The position numbers and the translations under genes were made by a program. From contig DATKML010000024.1 of NCBI GenBank assembly GCA_035541875.1, forward strand, positions 1-64,000: a DNA stretch of 64,000 bases, read 5' to 3'. The DNA is from JAJPHI01 sp035541875 (GTDB lineage: Bacteria; Desulfobacterota; Binatia; Binatales; Binataceae). This document shows, one piece after another, positions 34,436-43,500 of the stretch; the stretch's first letter is position 1, and each line of letters opens with the position of its first letter. The notes beneath the pieces are model-generated. The model saw nothing but the letters and a program-made list of their open reading frames with translations, was not told where the DNA came from and did no database searches.

Positions 34436-36715
34436 TTAGGCCGCAGCCTTGTGCGTTCCTGATCCTGCTTCATCAGAGCCGATAGCGCCGCGCTTCGACA
34501 GGATAACTGCCACTGTGAGCAGCACGACCGACAGTACGACGATGGCGAGGCGTCCAGCGTTGTACTCCGCAACCGCCGCCGTGGTGAACGGAGCAGCGAG
34601 AATACCGACGAGGTTCATAACCTTGATCATCGGGTTCAGCGCCGGGCCGGCCGTATCCTTGAAAGGATCGCCAACGGTATCGCCTACGACGGTCGCTCTG
34701 TGCACGTCAGTGTTCTTACCACCGAGGTAGCCATCTTCGACCTTCTTCTTGGCATTGTCCCAGTTAGCGCCTGCATTCGACATGAACACGGCCATCAGCT
34801 GACCCGTCAGAATCGTACCACCGAGGAAGCCGCCGAGTGCACCCGCACCCAGACCAAAGCCGACGAGCAGCGGAGCGAAGACCGCGAGGATCGCGGGGCT
34901 GAGCAACTCCTTCTGCGCCGAAGCGGTAACGATATCAACGCACTTGCCGTAGTCGGGCAGTTCCTTGCCTTCCATGATCCCCGGATGCTCGCGGAACTGG
35001 CGGCGCACTTCAAACACGACCTGATAGGCCGAGCGGCCGACCGCTTTGATTGCGAACGAGCTGAAGAGGAAGGGCACTGCAGCGCCGATCAACAGACCGA
35101 TGAAAACCGTAGGGGAATTGATCTGTACTCCCATGTCGCCAAGAGGCGCTTCGTCGATAAAGGAGCGGAACAGCGAAACTGCTGCGATAACCGCCGTCGC
35201 GATCGCAAGCCCCTTGGTCAGCGCTTTGGTCGTGTTGCCGATAGCGTCCATCCACGAAAGCGTACGCGACGCCTCTTCCTGATGGATTCCGCCCATCTCG
35301 AAGATACCGTGCGCGTTGTCAGTGATAGGACCGTAGGTATCCATCGCGAGGATGAAGCCCGTGGTGGTCAGCAGTCCCAGACCGGTGAGCGCTATACCGT
35401 AGAACTGCAGCGCAAGTGAGCCCTGGAACATCACGAGTGCGCCGATGATCGCAGCCACGATCAGCATCGCCGCCCAGGTAGAGGATTCCATGCCTTCGCC
35501 GAGGCCGGAGATGATCAGAGTCGCTGGGCCGGTGCGCGCAGCGTTAGCGGTCTCGATAACGGGGCCGCGATCGGGATGGGTGAAGTAGTTGGTCAGCCAC
35601 AGGGTGAAGATCGCAAGCAATACGCCGAAGGTCGCCGTGAGGCCAAACCGCCAGTCGGGCGCGCCTGTGGTCGGGTCGGTCATGTATAGATAATTGACGA
35701 TGAAGAAGCCGATTACCGAAGCCACGGCAGAGGTCATGAAGCCGCGATTGATTGGCTTCATCGGGTCTTCCATCTTCCCGGCCGGAGCTTTAACCGCCAT
35801 GATGCCGAGAATCGAGGAGAAGACGCCGACTGCGCGAAGGATGAGCGCGAAGACGATAAGCTTCATCGCAAACGCGCCAGCACCCGCACCATAGAGGGTT
35901 TGGAAGTCTTTGTCGGCCACGGCGTAGGCCGCGAGTATGATCGCTGCTACCAGCGTTACTTCGTACGATTCGAAAACGTCAGCCGCCATACCGGCGCAGT
36001 CACCGACGTTATCGCCGACGTTATCCGCAATTGTCGCAGCGTTACGCGGATCGTCTTCCGGAATCCCCGCCTCGACTTTACCGACGAGGTCACCGCCGAC
36101 GTCTGCTGCCTTGGTGAAGATACCGCCACCGACACGCATGAAGAGTGCGGCCAACGATCCACCGAAGCCGAAGCCGACCAGAACCTTCATCGCATCCTGC
36201 TGGTAAACCAGGAAGATGACGGTTGCGCCGAGCAGGCCGAGTCCGACCGTGAACATGCCTGAAACGCCTCCGGCCTTGAACGCCAGTTCCATCGCGTCCT
36301 TGAAGCTGGTCAAAGCGGCGTTCGCGCTGCGGACGTTGCCCTTAACGGCCAACCACATCCCGACGAACCCTGCGCCGTAGGAGGCACTGACGCCAAGCAC
36401 GAAGGCGATTGCAATTCCCAGCGATAGATCGAGGCGGTCCGGATAGACGCGCTGGTACATGATGAAGAGACCGACCGCGATCAAGATGACGAAGAAAATC
36501 ATCGTCTTGACCTGCCGCTTGAGGTACGCCATCGAACCTTCGTAAACAGCGTCGGCGACGTCGGTCATTGACTTGGCGCCCGGGTCCGCCGCTAGCACGG
36601 TCCGCACCAGGACCAAGCCGTAGCCGATCGCCAGTATCGCCGAGATCAGAACGCCCCACAGAATCAACATCTGATTCTGTGTCAGCGCCGGCAATATAAT
36701 CTTCGCTTCACTCAT
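34436..36715 (-). CDS. hppA: Membrane-bound proton-pumping pyrophosphatase, K+-independent type
   Basis: Couples pyrophosphate hydrolysis to ion pumping across the cytoplasmic membrane. From the ATG at 36715 it is 759 residues with about 16 membrane helices. Pyrophosphate-binding acidic motifs are seen: TKAADVGGDLVGKVEAGIPE, ADNVGDNVGDCAGMAADVFE, YGPITDNAHGI and, near the end, DTVGDPFKDTAGPALNP. The sequence GNTTKA (residues 493-498) has Lys497 where K+-dependent enzymes have Ala, the known marker of K+-independent H+ pumps. An upstream in-frame extension to 36865 lacks family similarity and is rejected. Confidence 0.96.
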   Translation of the reverse strand: MSEAKIILPALTQNQMLILWGVLISAILAIGYGLVLVRTVLAADPGAKSMTDVADAVYEGSMAYLKRQVKTMIFFVILIAVGLFIMYQRVYPDRLDLSLGIAIAFVLGVSASYGAGFVGMWLAVKGNVRSANAALTSFKDAMELAFKAGGVSGMFTVGLGLLGATVIFLVYQQDAMKVLVGFGFGGSLAALFMRVGGGIFTKAADVGGDLVGKVEAGIPEDDPRNAATIADNVGDNVGDCAGMAADVFESYEVTLVAAIILAAYAVADKDFQTLYGAGAGAFAMKLIVFALILRAVGVFSSILGIMAVKAPAGKMEDPMKPINRGFMTSAVASVIGFFIVNYLYMTDPTTGAPDWRFGLTATFGVLLAIFTLWLTNYFTHPDRGPVIETANAARTGPATLIISGLGEGMESSTWAAMLIVAAIIGALVMFQGSLALQFYGIALTGLGLLTTTGFILAMDTYGPITDNAHGIFEMGGIHQEEASRTLSWMDAIGNTTKALTKGLAIATAVIAAVSLFRSFIDEAPLGDMGVQINSPTVFIGLLIGAAVPFLFSSFAIKAVGRSAYQVVFEVRRQFREHPGIMEGKELPDYGKCVDIVTASAQKELLSPAILAVFAPLLVGFGLGAGALGGFLGGTILTGQLMAVFMSNAGANWDNAKKKVEDGYLGGKNTDVHRATVVGDTVGDPFKDTAGPALNPMIKVMNLVGILAAPFTTAAVAEYNAGRLAIVVLSVVLLTVAVILSKRGAIGSDEAGSGTHKAAA

Positions 36716-36987
36716 CGAGAATCTCTCTCCTGCTCTTGTGTGGACGGCGGCGCTGAGATTCTTTACAGCCGCCCCACGAGTTAAAAAAATGCCCGAGCCT
36801 GAAGTGGCCGGGTTTAACCGCCGGAAGTTTAGGTTTTCCTTCGCACGATGTCCAGTGGAGCGCACCCTCTCTTTTGCGCTTCGCGCGACATTTCTGCGCA
36901 GCCCTTATCCGGTTTCATTGCTTCTCGCAAAACCGTCGTTAGCTGGTTGATCGTCCCGGCAGGCGCATGTTTACTAGAGCCAAAACC

Positions 36988-38292
36988 ATGAACGTTAATA
37001 TTGAGACCCCGAACGCGCTTCGTCGCAAGCTGACCATCGAACTCGAGCCCGCTGAGATCAACAGCGAACTCGATCGGACCTATAACGAACTCCGTCGCTC
37101 CGTGCAGCTTCGCGGCTTTCGACCCGGCCGCGCTCCGCGCAACTTGCTGGAGAAGTTTTTCGGCGATCAGGTGCGTGGCGACGTCTTGCAGAAACTGATC
37201 CGAGAATACACCGGCAAGGCGCTGGCCGAAAATGATCTCCAGCCGATAGTGCAGCCCGAGATCATCACGGAAGAGAGCGATCTTAAGAAGGCGCAGTTGA
37301 AGTTCAGCGCGATCTTCGATCTGAAGCCGGAGTTCGAAGTTCAGGATTACGCTGAGCTCAAAGTCCAGAAGTCGACCGTCACCGTCTCTGACGAGGAAGT
37401 GGCGTCTACTCTTGAGAACCTTCGTGAACGCAACGGCAGCCTGAAAAAAATTGAAGATCGTAAGGTCGTAGCCGATGGTGATTTTGTCGTGGCGACGTTC
37501 GAAGCCTTCCACGAAGGGAAGGGCGTTCCCGACACCAAGTTCGCCGACCGTATCGTGCGCGTAGCTCCGAATGAACCGGCTCACGGCCTCGACGAGGTTC
37601 TGCGCGGTGCCGAGGTTGGCGTCGAAGTGCGGAAGGAGCGGAGCTATCCCGAGGACTACGTCGAGCGCGAGGTTGCCGGCAAAACCGTCGAATGGCGCGC
37701 CACGGTTAAGGATATCTACGAGCGCGTGCTGCCGAATCTGGATGACGAGTTCGCCAAGGATCAGGGGCAGTTCCAGAACCTCGATGAATTGCGCGCGGCG
37801 ATCCGTAAGGATCTCGAAGCGCATGCGCAGCAGGAGGCCGATAACCGGGCGCGCCAGGGCCTCATCGATCTCGTCATCGAACGAAATCCTGTCGAAGTTC
37901 CTGAATCGCTGATCACGGCCGAGCAGCGCACCATCGAAGCGGAGATGGCCAATGCGCTTGAGTCCGCCGGAATCCCTCACGAGATGGCGCATCAGCGTGC
38001 AGCGGAGAATCCGGAAGAGACCCGCAAACGCGCCGAGAAGCGGGCGCGCAGCGCACTGGTCATCGATGCGATCGCCACCAAGGAAAATATCGAGGTCAGC
38101 GACGACGAAGTTGCGGAGCGGATTGCGACGATGGTTACGCGGGGCGGTCGCCAACGCGATCGGATCGCGGAGTTTTACCGCGCCGAGGAAAATCGCGAAG
38201 CGCTGAAGCAGGTGATGCGCCGCGAAAAGACTATCGGGGTGTTGATGGAGCGGGCTCAGAAGGAAGAGCCCGCTGAGTCGGCCTCGGCGTAA
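36988..38292 (+). CDS. tig: Trigger factor
   Basis: Ribosome-associated chaperone and peptidyl-prolyl isomerase. The 434-residue protein has the ribosome-binding signature in GFRPGRAPRNLLEKFFG, an FKBP-type domain around residues 150-240 (DFVVATFEAFHEGKGVPD), and the long helical C-terminal arms. The ATG at 36988 begins MNVNIETP; an in-frame ATG at 36967 is also possible. It heads tig-clpP-clpX-lon-hup, the usual protein quality-control order, but a strong terminator follows it, so clpP may also have its own promoter. Confidence 0.95.
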   Translation: MNVNIETPNALRRKLTIELEPAEINSELDRTYNELRRSVQLRGFRPGRAPRNLLEKFFGDQVRGDVLQKLIREYTGKALAENDLQPIVQPEIITEESDLKKAQLKFSAIFDLKPEFEVQDYAELKVQKSTVTVSDEEVASTLENLRERNGSLKKIEDRKVVADGDFVVATFEAFHEGKGVPDTKFADRIVRVAPNEPAHGLDEVLRGAEVGVEVRKERSYPEDYVEREVAGKTVEWRATVKDIYERVLPNLDDEFAKDQGQFQNLDELRAAIRKDLEAHAQQEADNRARQGLIDLVIERNPVEVPESLITAEQRTIEAEMANALESAGIPHEMAHQRAAENPEETRKRAEKRARSALVIDAIATKENIEVSDDEVAERIATMVTRGGRQRDRIAEFYRAEENREALKQVMRREKTIGVLMERAQKEEPAESASA

Positions 38293-38315
38293 ATAATTGT
38301 TTCAAAAGCGCACAT

Positions 38316-38370
38316 CCGCGGAGGCTGGTCGCGTCTTCCGAGTTGGACCAGCTCCGCGGTTGTTTTTTTG
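38316..38370 (+). terminator. Rho-independent terminator after tig
   Basis: The arms CCGCGGAGGCTGGTC (38316-38330) and GACCAGCTCCGCGG (38346-38359) pair with one bulged G, followed by TTGTTTTTTTG. This ends or attenuates the tig transcript. The 160 bases from here to clpP hold no gene; a TTGACC at about 38401 could be a -35 box for a clpP promoter, but no convincing -10 box was found. Confidence 0.85.
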
Positions 38371-38532
38371 CACAAATCTACCAATCTCACGGGACAATCC
38401 TTGACCACTCCTGCACCGCGGATGTGTGTCTTTGCAGTTGCTGATATGGCTCAAACGGGTTAGGATTTTATTAAACAAAATCCATGATACTGAGCGCGCA
38501 GGCGCGAAAGTTTTGGGTGTTATCGAGGAAAG

Positions 38533-39129
38533 ATGAGCAATTTAGTGCCGGTCGTTGTAGAGCAGACTGGCCGCGGTGAGCGGGCCTACGACATCTACTC
38601 ACGTCTCCTTAAGGACCGGATCGTCTTCCTCGGTTATCCCATCAACGACGACGTCGCTAATCTCGTTACTGCACAGTTCCTTTTCCTTGAAGCGGAAGAC
38701 CCGGAAAAGGAGATCAATTTCTACATCAATTCACCCGGCGGTTCGGTTACCGCGGGGCTCGCGATTTACGACACGATGCAGTTCATCAAGCCGCCCGTGT
38801 CGACGTTGTGCCTCGGGCAGGCCGCGAGCATGGCGGCAATTCTGCTACTGGCCGGTGAGAAGGGTCGTCGCTACGCGCTGCCGAATTCGCGGATCATGAT
38901 GCATCAGCCGCTCGGCGGGGCGCAGGGTCAGGCTACTGATATCGATATTCAAGCGAAGGAGATACTCCGTATTCGTGAGGAGCTGAACAGCATCATTGTT
39001 CGCCACACCGGACAGAATCTGCGTAAAATTGAACGTGACACCGACCGCGACATGTTTTTAACTCCGGAACAAGCGGTTGAATACGGGCTGATCGATGAGG
39101 TAATCGTTAGCCGAAGGCCCTCCAAGTGA
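38533..39129 (+). CDS. clpP: ATP-dependent Clp protease proteolytic subunit
   Basis: Serine peptidase ring of ClpXP. The 198-residue protein has the triad Ser99 (GQAASMAAILL), His124 (RIMMHQPLGG) and Asp173, with NSPGGSVTAGLAIYDTMQF forming the substrate groove. The short N-terminal propeptide-like segment and the hydrophobic pocket residues for the ClpX IGF loop are as in other bacteria. It starts 16 bases upstream of clpX on a common transcript. Confidence 0.97.
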   Translation: MSNLVPVVVEQTGRGERAYDIYSRLLKDRIVFLGYPINDDVANLVTAQFLFLEAEDPEKEINFYINSPGGSVTAGLAIYDTMQFIKPPVSTLCLGQAASMAAILLLAGEKGRRYALPNSRIMMHQPLGGAQGQATDIDIQAKEILRIREELNSIIVRHTGQNLRKIERDTDRDMFLTPEQAVEYGLIDEVIVSRRPSK

Positions 39130-39144
39130 GCGGCGGGAGACAGT

Positions 39145-40395
39145 ATGGCGAAGCATGATGACCGCTCGGGCAATCTAGTTTGCTCCTTCTGCGGCAAGAG
39201 CCAGGATGAGGTTCGCAAGCTTATTGCCGGCCCCACGGTTTATATCTGTGACGAATGTATCGACCTCTGTAACGATATCATCGCGGAGGAGACCGATAAC
39301 GAAGAGGCCTTCAGCCAAAGTTCGGCAGTGCCGAAGCCGGCGGAGATCAAGCGCGTACTCGATCAGTACGTGATTGGGCAGGAGCGTGCGAAGAAGATCC
39401 TCTCCGTTGCGGTCCACAACCATTACAAACGTATCGATTCGCAGAGCGTGACCGGCGAGGTCGAGCTCCAGAAATCAAATATCATGCTGATCGGGCCGAC
39501 CGGCGTGGGCAAAACCCTGCTTGCGCAGACACTGGCCCGCTTCCTCCAGGTTCCGTTCACGATTGCCGACGCTACCTCGCTCACTGAGGCCGGCTACGTC
39601 GGTGAAGACGTCGAAAATATCATCCTCTCACTGCTGCAGAACGCCGATTACGATATCGAGCGATGCCAGCGCGGTATCGTTTATATCGACGAAATCGACA
39701 AGATTGCGCGCAAAGGCGATAACCCTTCGATCACGCGCGACGTATCGGGCGAGGGCGTACAGCAGGCGCTGCTGAAGATCGTCGAAGGAACGATGGCGAG
39801 TGTGCCGCCTAAGGGTGGCCGCAAGCATCCCCAGCAGGAGTTCCTGCAGGTCGATACCACCAATATCCTCTTCATCTGTGGCGGTGCTTTCGTCGGCCTC
39901 GAAGACATTATCCGTCGACGACTGGCGGGCAAGACGATGGGCTTCCGCGCCGATCTGACGAATCGTGATCCGCGCACCGTATCCGAACTGCTTGCTGAGA
40001 CGCAGCCGGAAGATCTGCTGCGCTTTGGTTTGATTCCTGAATTCGTCGGGCGCCTGCCGGTAATTGCGACCCTGGGCGAACTCGATGAAGACGCACTCGT
40101 GCGGATCCTGATGGAACCGAAGAACGCGTTGGTGCGGCAGTATCAGAAACTGTTCGAGATGGAGAACGTCCACCTGAAATTTGCTCAGGGTGCACTGAAA
40201 GCCATCGCGCGCGAGGCGCTCAAGCGCAAGTCTGGTGCGCGCGGACTTCGTGCTATCATGGAAGCCATCATGGTGGATTTGATGTACGACATTCCGTCCC
40301 AACCCAATATTAAGGAGGTCATGATCTCGGAGGAGGTTGTTACCCAGAAGGAGCAGCCATTACTCGTCTATCAAAAGACCGCTGAGACCGCTTAA
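39145..40395 (+). CDS. clpX: ATP-dependent Clp protease ATP-binding subunit ClpX
   Basis: Hexameric AAA+ unfoldase that feeds ClpP. The 416-residue protein has the N-terminal zinc-binding domain (CSFCGKSQDEVRK and ICDECIDLC), Walker A GPTGVGKTLLAQT, Walker B IVYIDEIDKIAR and sensor motifs. The ClpP-docking loop reads MGF (in AGKTMGFRADL) where most ClpX proteins have IGF, a conservative change. It follows clpP by 15 bases and precedes lon by 26. Confidence 0.97.
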   Translation: MAKHDDRSGNLVCSFCGKSQDEVRKLIAGPTVYICDECIDLCNDIIAEETDNEEAFSQSSAVPKPAEIKRVLDQYVIGQERAKKILSVAVHNHYKRIDSQSVTGEVELQKSNIMLIGPTGVGKTLLAQTLARFLQVPFTIADATSLTEAGYVGEDVENIILSLLQNADYDIERCQRGIVYIDEIDKIARKGDNPSITRDVSGEGVQQALLKIVEGTMASVPPKGGRKHPQQEFLQVDTTNILFICGGAFVGLEDIIRRRLAGKTMGFRADLTNRDPRTVSELLAETQPEDLLRFGLIPEFVGRLPVIATLGELDEDALVRILMEPKNALVRQYQKLFEMENVHLKFAQGALKAIAREALKRKSGARGLRAIMEAIMVDLMYDIPSQPNIKEVMISEEVVTQKEQPLLVYQKTAETA

Positions 40396-40421
40396 GCGGT
40401 AGGAGACCGGGATAAACGGAA

Positions 40422-42902
40422 ATGCTTTTCCGCAACGATAAGAAAGACAATCGCGACCCCGCGAACGAAGCTGTTCCACTGCTGCCGCTCCGTGAGCTGA
40501 TCGTATTTCCTCACGAGGTTTATCCGATCTTCGTCGGCCGCCAAAAGTCCATCAAGGCACTTGAGGCTGCCGAATCGAGCAAGAAACCGATTCTACTGGT
40601 GGCGCAGAAAGACGCGCGCGTCTCTGAACCCGGTCCGGCCGATATCTATAGCGTCGGCACGCTGGGAACGGTGGTGCAGTTGCTGCGTCTGCCGGACGGG
40701 ACCGTGAAGGCCTTGCTCGAAGGTAAGAAGCGTGCGCGCATTCAGCGTTACGTCGCGCAGGACGACTTCTTCCAGGTCGAGGTCGAAGAGATAGAAGAGA
40801 CCTCCGAACGCGGGACTGAAGTCGAAGCGTTGATGCGCTCGGTCAATACCGCCTTCGATAACTACGTCCGCCTCAACAAGAAGATTCCGCCCGAGATGGT
40901 GACGTCGATCGCTTCGGTCGATGATCCGGCTTATCTCGCCGACAAGCTGGTCGGTCATCTCGGCATCAAGCTCGAAGACAAACAATCGCTGCTCGAATGC
41001 TTCAACCCTGCGGAACGCCTGGAGCGCATCCTTGGCTACATGCGTTCGGAGTTGGAGATTCTCGAAGTCGAAAAACGCATCCGCTCCCGGGTTAAGAAGC
41101 AGATGGAGAAGACCCAGAAGGAGTACTACCTCAACGAGCAGATGCGCGCGATTCAGAAAGAGCTCGGCGAGAAAGACGAATTCAAGAACGAGATCCAGGA
41201 GCTCGAAGAAAAACTCCGCCAAAAGAAGATGTCGGCGGAGGCGCGTGATAAGTGCGAACGCGAGATCAAGAAGCTTAAGATGATGTCGCCGATGTCCGCT
41301 GAGGCGACAGTCGTTCGTAACTATCTCGATTGGTTCCTGGCGCTGCCTTGGTTTGAACACACCGAGGATAAGCTCGATATCCAGGAAGCCGAGGGCGTTC
41401 TCGAAGAAGACCACTTCGGCCTCGAGAAGGTTAAAGAGCGTATCCTTGAGTACTTGGCGGTGCAGACGCTGGTCGGCCAGCTCAAGGGACCGATTCTCTG
41501 CCTAGTTGGACCTCCGGGGGTTGGTAAGACCTCGCTCGGTAAGTCGATCGCACGAGCGACCGGCCGCAAGTTCGTCCGCGTATCGCTCGGCGGCGTGCGC
41601 GACGAAGCGGAAATCCGGGGCCATCGCCGGACCTATATCGGCGCACTGCCCGGCAAGATTATCCAGTCGCTCCGCAAGGCGGGTTCGGGCAATCCAGTTA
41701 TTCTGCTCGACGAGGTCGACAAGATGTCGACCGATTTCCGCGGTGACCCGTCGTCGGCATTGCTGGAAGTGCTGGATCCCGAGCAGAACAGCACCTTCAA
41801 CGACCACTACCTCGATTGTGACTACGATCTGTCGAAGGTGATGTTCGTGACGACCGCGAACGCACTCGAGCGTATCCCGCGGCCGTTGCAGGATCGTATG
41901 GAGATCATCCGTATCCCGGGCTATACCGAGGCGGAAAAACTCCAGATCGCGAAGAAGTACCTGATCAAGAAGCAGATCGAGGCTAACGGTCTAAAAGAAG
42001 AGAACATCGAGTTCTCCGACAAGGCTCTGCTTTCGATTATCCGTAACTACACGCGCGAGGCAGGGGTTCGTAATCTAGAGCGCGAAGTCGCTTCGATCTG
42101 CCGCAAGGCCGCAGTCGAAGTGGTTAAGACGGATCGCAATGCCCATGTGAAGGTGTCCCAGTCGAGCCTCGCCAAGTTTCTCGGGCCTTACAAGTTCCGT
42201 TTTGGCGTTGCCGAGGCGGAGCCACAGGTCGGTGTTGCTACCGGCCTTGCCTGGACCGAACTTGGTGGCGAGCTGCTCAATGTCGAAGTCACGATCCTGC
42301 CGGGTCGCGGCAAGCTGACTATTACAGGCCAGCTTGGCGAAGTGATGCAGGAGAGCGCGCAGGCAGCGCTATCGTACGTGCGGTCGCGCTCGGAACAACT
42401 CGGCCTGCGTCCGGACTTCTATCAGAAGATCGATATTCATATTCACATTCCTGAGGGAGCGATTCCCAAGGACGGTCCGTCTGCAGGTATCACACTCGCG
42501 ACGGCCCTTGTCTCGTCGCTCTGCCGAGTGCCGGTTAAGAACGACCTTGCGATGACGGGTGAAATCACTCTGCGCGGACGCGTTCTGCCGATCGGCGGGT
42601 TGAAGGAAAAGGTGATGGCGGCGCATCGCGGCGGAATCAAGACCGTGCTGATGCCCAAGGAGAACGAGAAAGATATCGAAGAAATTCCAGCTCCGGTCCT
42701 CAAGGGCGTTACGCTCGTGCGGGTCGAGCATATGGACGAGGTGTTGAAGCAGGCACTCACGCTGACTGATCCTGAGACCTTCCTGAAGCCGGCAACAGGG
42801 GAGAGTGCGCCAATCATTTACACGGACTCTGACAAGGAAGAGCCGTCCGTAGATGAGGACGACGAGACGGTTGTGCCGCACAATCCGCCGAATCTGTCCT
42901 AG
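40422..42902 (+). CDS. lon: ATP-dependent protease La
   Basis: Homo-oligomeric AAA+ Ser-Lys protease degrading misfolded and regulatory proteins. The 826-residue chain has the LonA layout: N-terminal LON domain (LPLRELIVFPHEVYPIFVGR), coiled coil, AAA+ domain with Walker A GPPGVGKTSLGKS and Walker B PVILLDEVDKMS, and the protease domain with catalytic Ser in PKDGPSAGITLA and Lys in GGLKEKVMAAHRGG. The C-terminus carries an acidic tail (KEEPSVDEDDETVV) of about 25 residues beyond the usual end. A terminator follows at 42.93 kb. Confidence 0.97.
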   Translation: MLFRNDKKDNRDPANEAVPLLPLRELIVFPHEVYPIFVGRQKSIKALEAAESSKKPILLVAQKDARVSEPGPADIYSVGTLGTVVQLLRLPDGTVKALLEGKKRARIQRYVAQDDFFQVEVEEIEETSERGTEVEALMRSVNTAFDNYVRLNKKIPPEMVTSIASVDDPAYLADKLVGHLGIKLEDKQSLLECFNPAERLERILGYMRSELEILEVEKRIRSRVKKQMEKTQKEYYLNEQMRAIQKELGEKDEFKNEIQELEEKLRQKKMSAEARDKCEREIKKLKMMSPMSAEATVVRNYLDWFLALPWFEHTEDKLDIQEAEGVLEEDHFGLEKVKERILEYLAVQTLVGQLKGPILCLVGPPGVGKTSLGKSIARATGRKFVRVSLGGVRDEAEIRGHRRTYIGALPGKIIQSLRKAGSGNPVILLDEVDKMSTDFRGDPSSALLEVLDPEQNSTFNDHYLDCDYDLSKVMFVTTANALERIPRPLQDRMEIIRIPGYTEAEKLQIAKKYLIKKQIEANGLKEENIEFSDKALLSIIRNYTREAGVRNLEREVASICRKAAVEVVKTDRNAHVKVSQSSLAKFLGPYKFRFGVAEAEPQVGVATGLAWTELGGELLNVEVTILPGRGKLTITGQLGEVMQESAQAALSYVRSRSEQLGLRPDFYQKIDIHIHIPEGAIPKDGPSAGITLATALVSSLCRVPVKNDLAMTGEITLRGRVLPIGGLKEKVMAAHRGGIKTVLMPKENEKDIEEIPAPVLKGVTLVRVEHMDEVLKQALTLTDPETFLKPATGESAPIIYTDSDKEEPSVDEDDETVVPHNPPNLS

Positions 42903-42927
42903 GTTGTAATGTAAACCGCGTCTGTTG

Positions 42928-42968
42928 GGGCGGACCGGCCAGTCGCAGCGGTCCGCCCTATTTTTTCC
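42928..42968 (+). terminator. Rho-independent terminator after lon
   Basis: GGGCGGACCG (42928-42937) pairs with CGGTCCGCCC (42949-42958), followed by TATTTTTTCC. It ends the clpP-clpX-lon transcript 26 bases beyond the lon stop. Confidence 0.88.
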
Positions 42969-43015
42969 GGGGGAAAACATAGCCGAGGGGAGGCCTGTTC
43001 AAGGCGACGCGTCAC

Positions 43016-43321
43016 ATGACAAAAGCCGATTTGATAGAAGCTCTGGCGAACAAATTGGGGATCAATCGCGGGGAAGCCGAAAAGGCGGTTAATATCGTGC
43101 TCGACGATATCGTTAATGCGCTCCATCAAGGTGAGCGCGTTAACATCTCCGGATTCGGCACCTTCTCGGTATCGACGCGTCAGGCGCGTACCGGGCGAAA
43201 TCCCAAAACGGGCGAATCGATCGAGATTGCGGCCAGTCGCTCAGCCAAGTTCAAGCCTGGCAAGCAACTTAAGGACTCACTGAACGATAGCGTAGCGGCT
43301 TCAGCCTCAGCAGCGGACTAG
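43016..43321 (+). CDS. HU/IHF-family DNA-binding protein
   Basis: A 101-residue nucleoid protein. The N-terminal helices (MTKADLIEALANKLGINRG) and the beta-arm signature GFGTFSVSTRQARTGRNPKTGE with the intercalating Pro are standard. A short Ser/Ala-rich tail (SVAASASAAD) follows the last helix. HU directly after lon is the usual bacterial arrangement. It is the last chromosomal gene before the integrated element, whose left end lies 53 bases beyond the stop. Confidence 0.95.
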   Translation: MTKADLIEALANKLGINRGEAEKAVNIVLDDIVNALHQGERVNISGFGTFSVSTRQARTGRNPKTGESIEIAASRSAKFKPGKQLKDSLNDSVAASASAAD

Positions 43322-43331
43322 CTACACAGCC

Positions 43332-43352
43332 CCGGTCCAAGCACAGGACCGG
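43332..43352 (+). terminator. Hairpin after the HU gene
   Basis: CCGGTCC (43332-43338) and GGACCGG (43346-43352) form a seven-pair stem with a seven-base loop just after the HU stop. No T-run follows, so termination strength is uncertain. Confidence 0.5.
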
Positions 43353-43373
43353 ACGAACTCAATTCAGCACGAT

Positions 43374-43412
43374 ACGGGCGGTTAGCTCAGCGGTAGAGCA
43401 TCGGCCTTACAA
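43374..43412 (+). other. attL: 5' half of tRNA-Val
   Basis: This 39-bp stretch, from ACGGGCGG to CCTTACAA, is identical to the attR copy and ends in the anticodon loop; the following sequence (TCGGATACG) cannot complete a tRNA. It marks the left attachment site and is a tRNA fragment, not a gene. Confidence 0.9.
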
Positions 43413-43427
43413 TCGGATACGTCATCC

Positions 43428-43457
43428 TATCTGGCGTTATCTAGGGCTATCTGGCTA
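43428..43457 (+). repeat. Three tandem TATCT-N5 decamers beside attL
   Basis: TATCTGGCGT, TATCTAGGGC and TATCTGGCTA follow head to tail starting 16 bases inside attL. Spacing of ten bases places them on one DNA face. This arrangement suits arm-type binding sites for the integrase or excisionase. The role is inferred. Confidence 0.55.
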
Positions 43458-43500
43458 GCAAAAACGGGCCTTTTCTCGATTTGAGATTACGTCGGATTAC

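Noticed and set aside
43374..43450. A second tRNA-Val gene after the HU gene
   Set aside because: Only the 5' half is present; the sequence after the anticodon loop cannot form the T arm or the acceptor stem. It is attL.
43428..43457. A CRISPR-like repeat array
   Set aside because: Decamers without spacers and only three units; no cas genes in the window.
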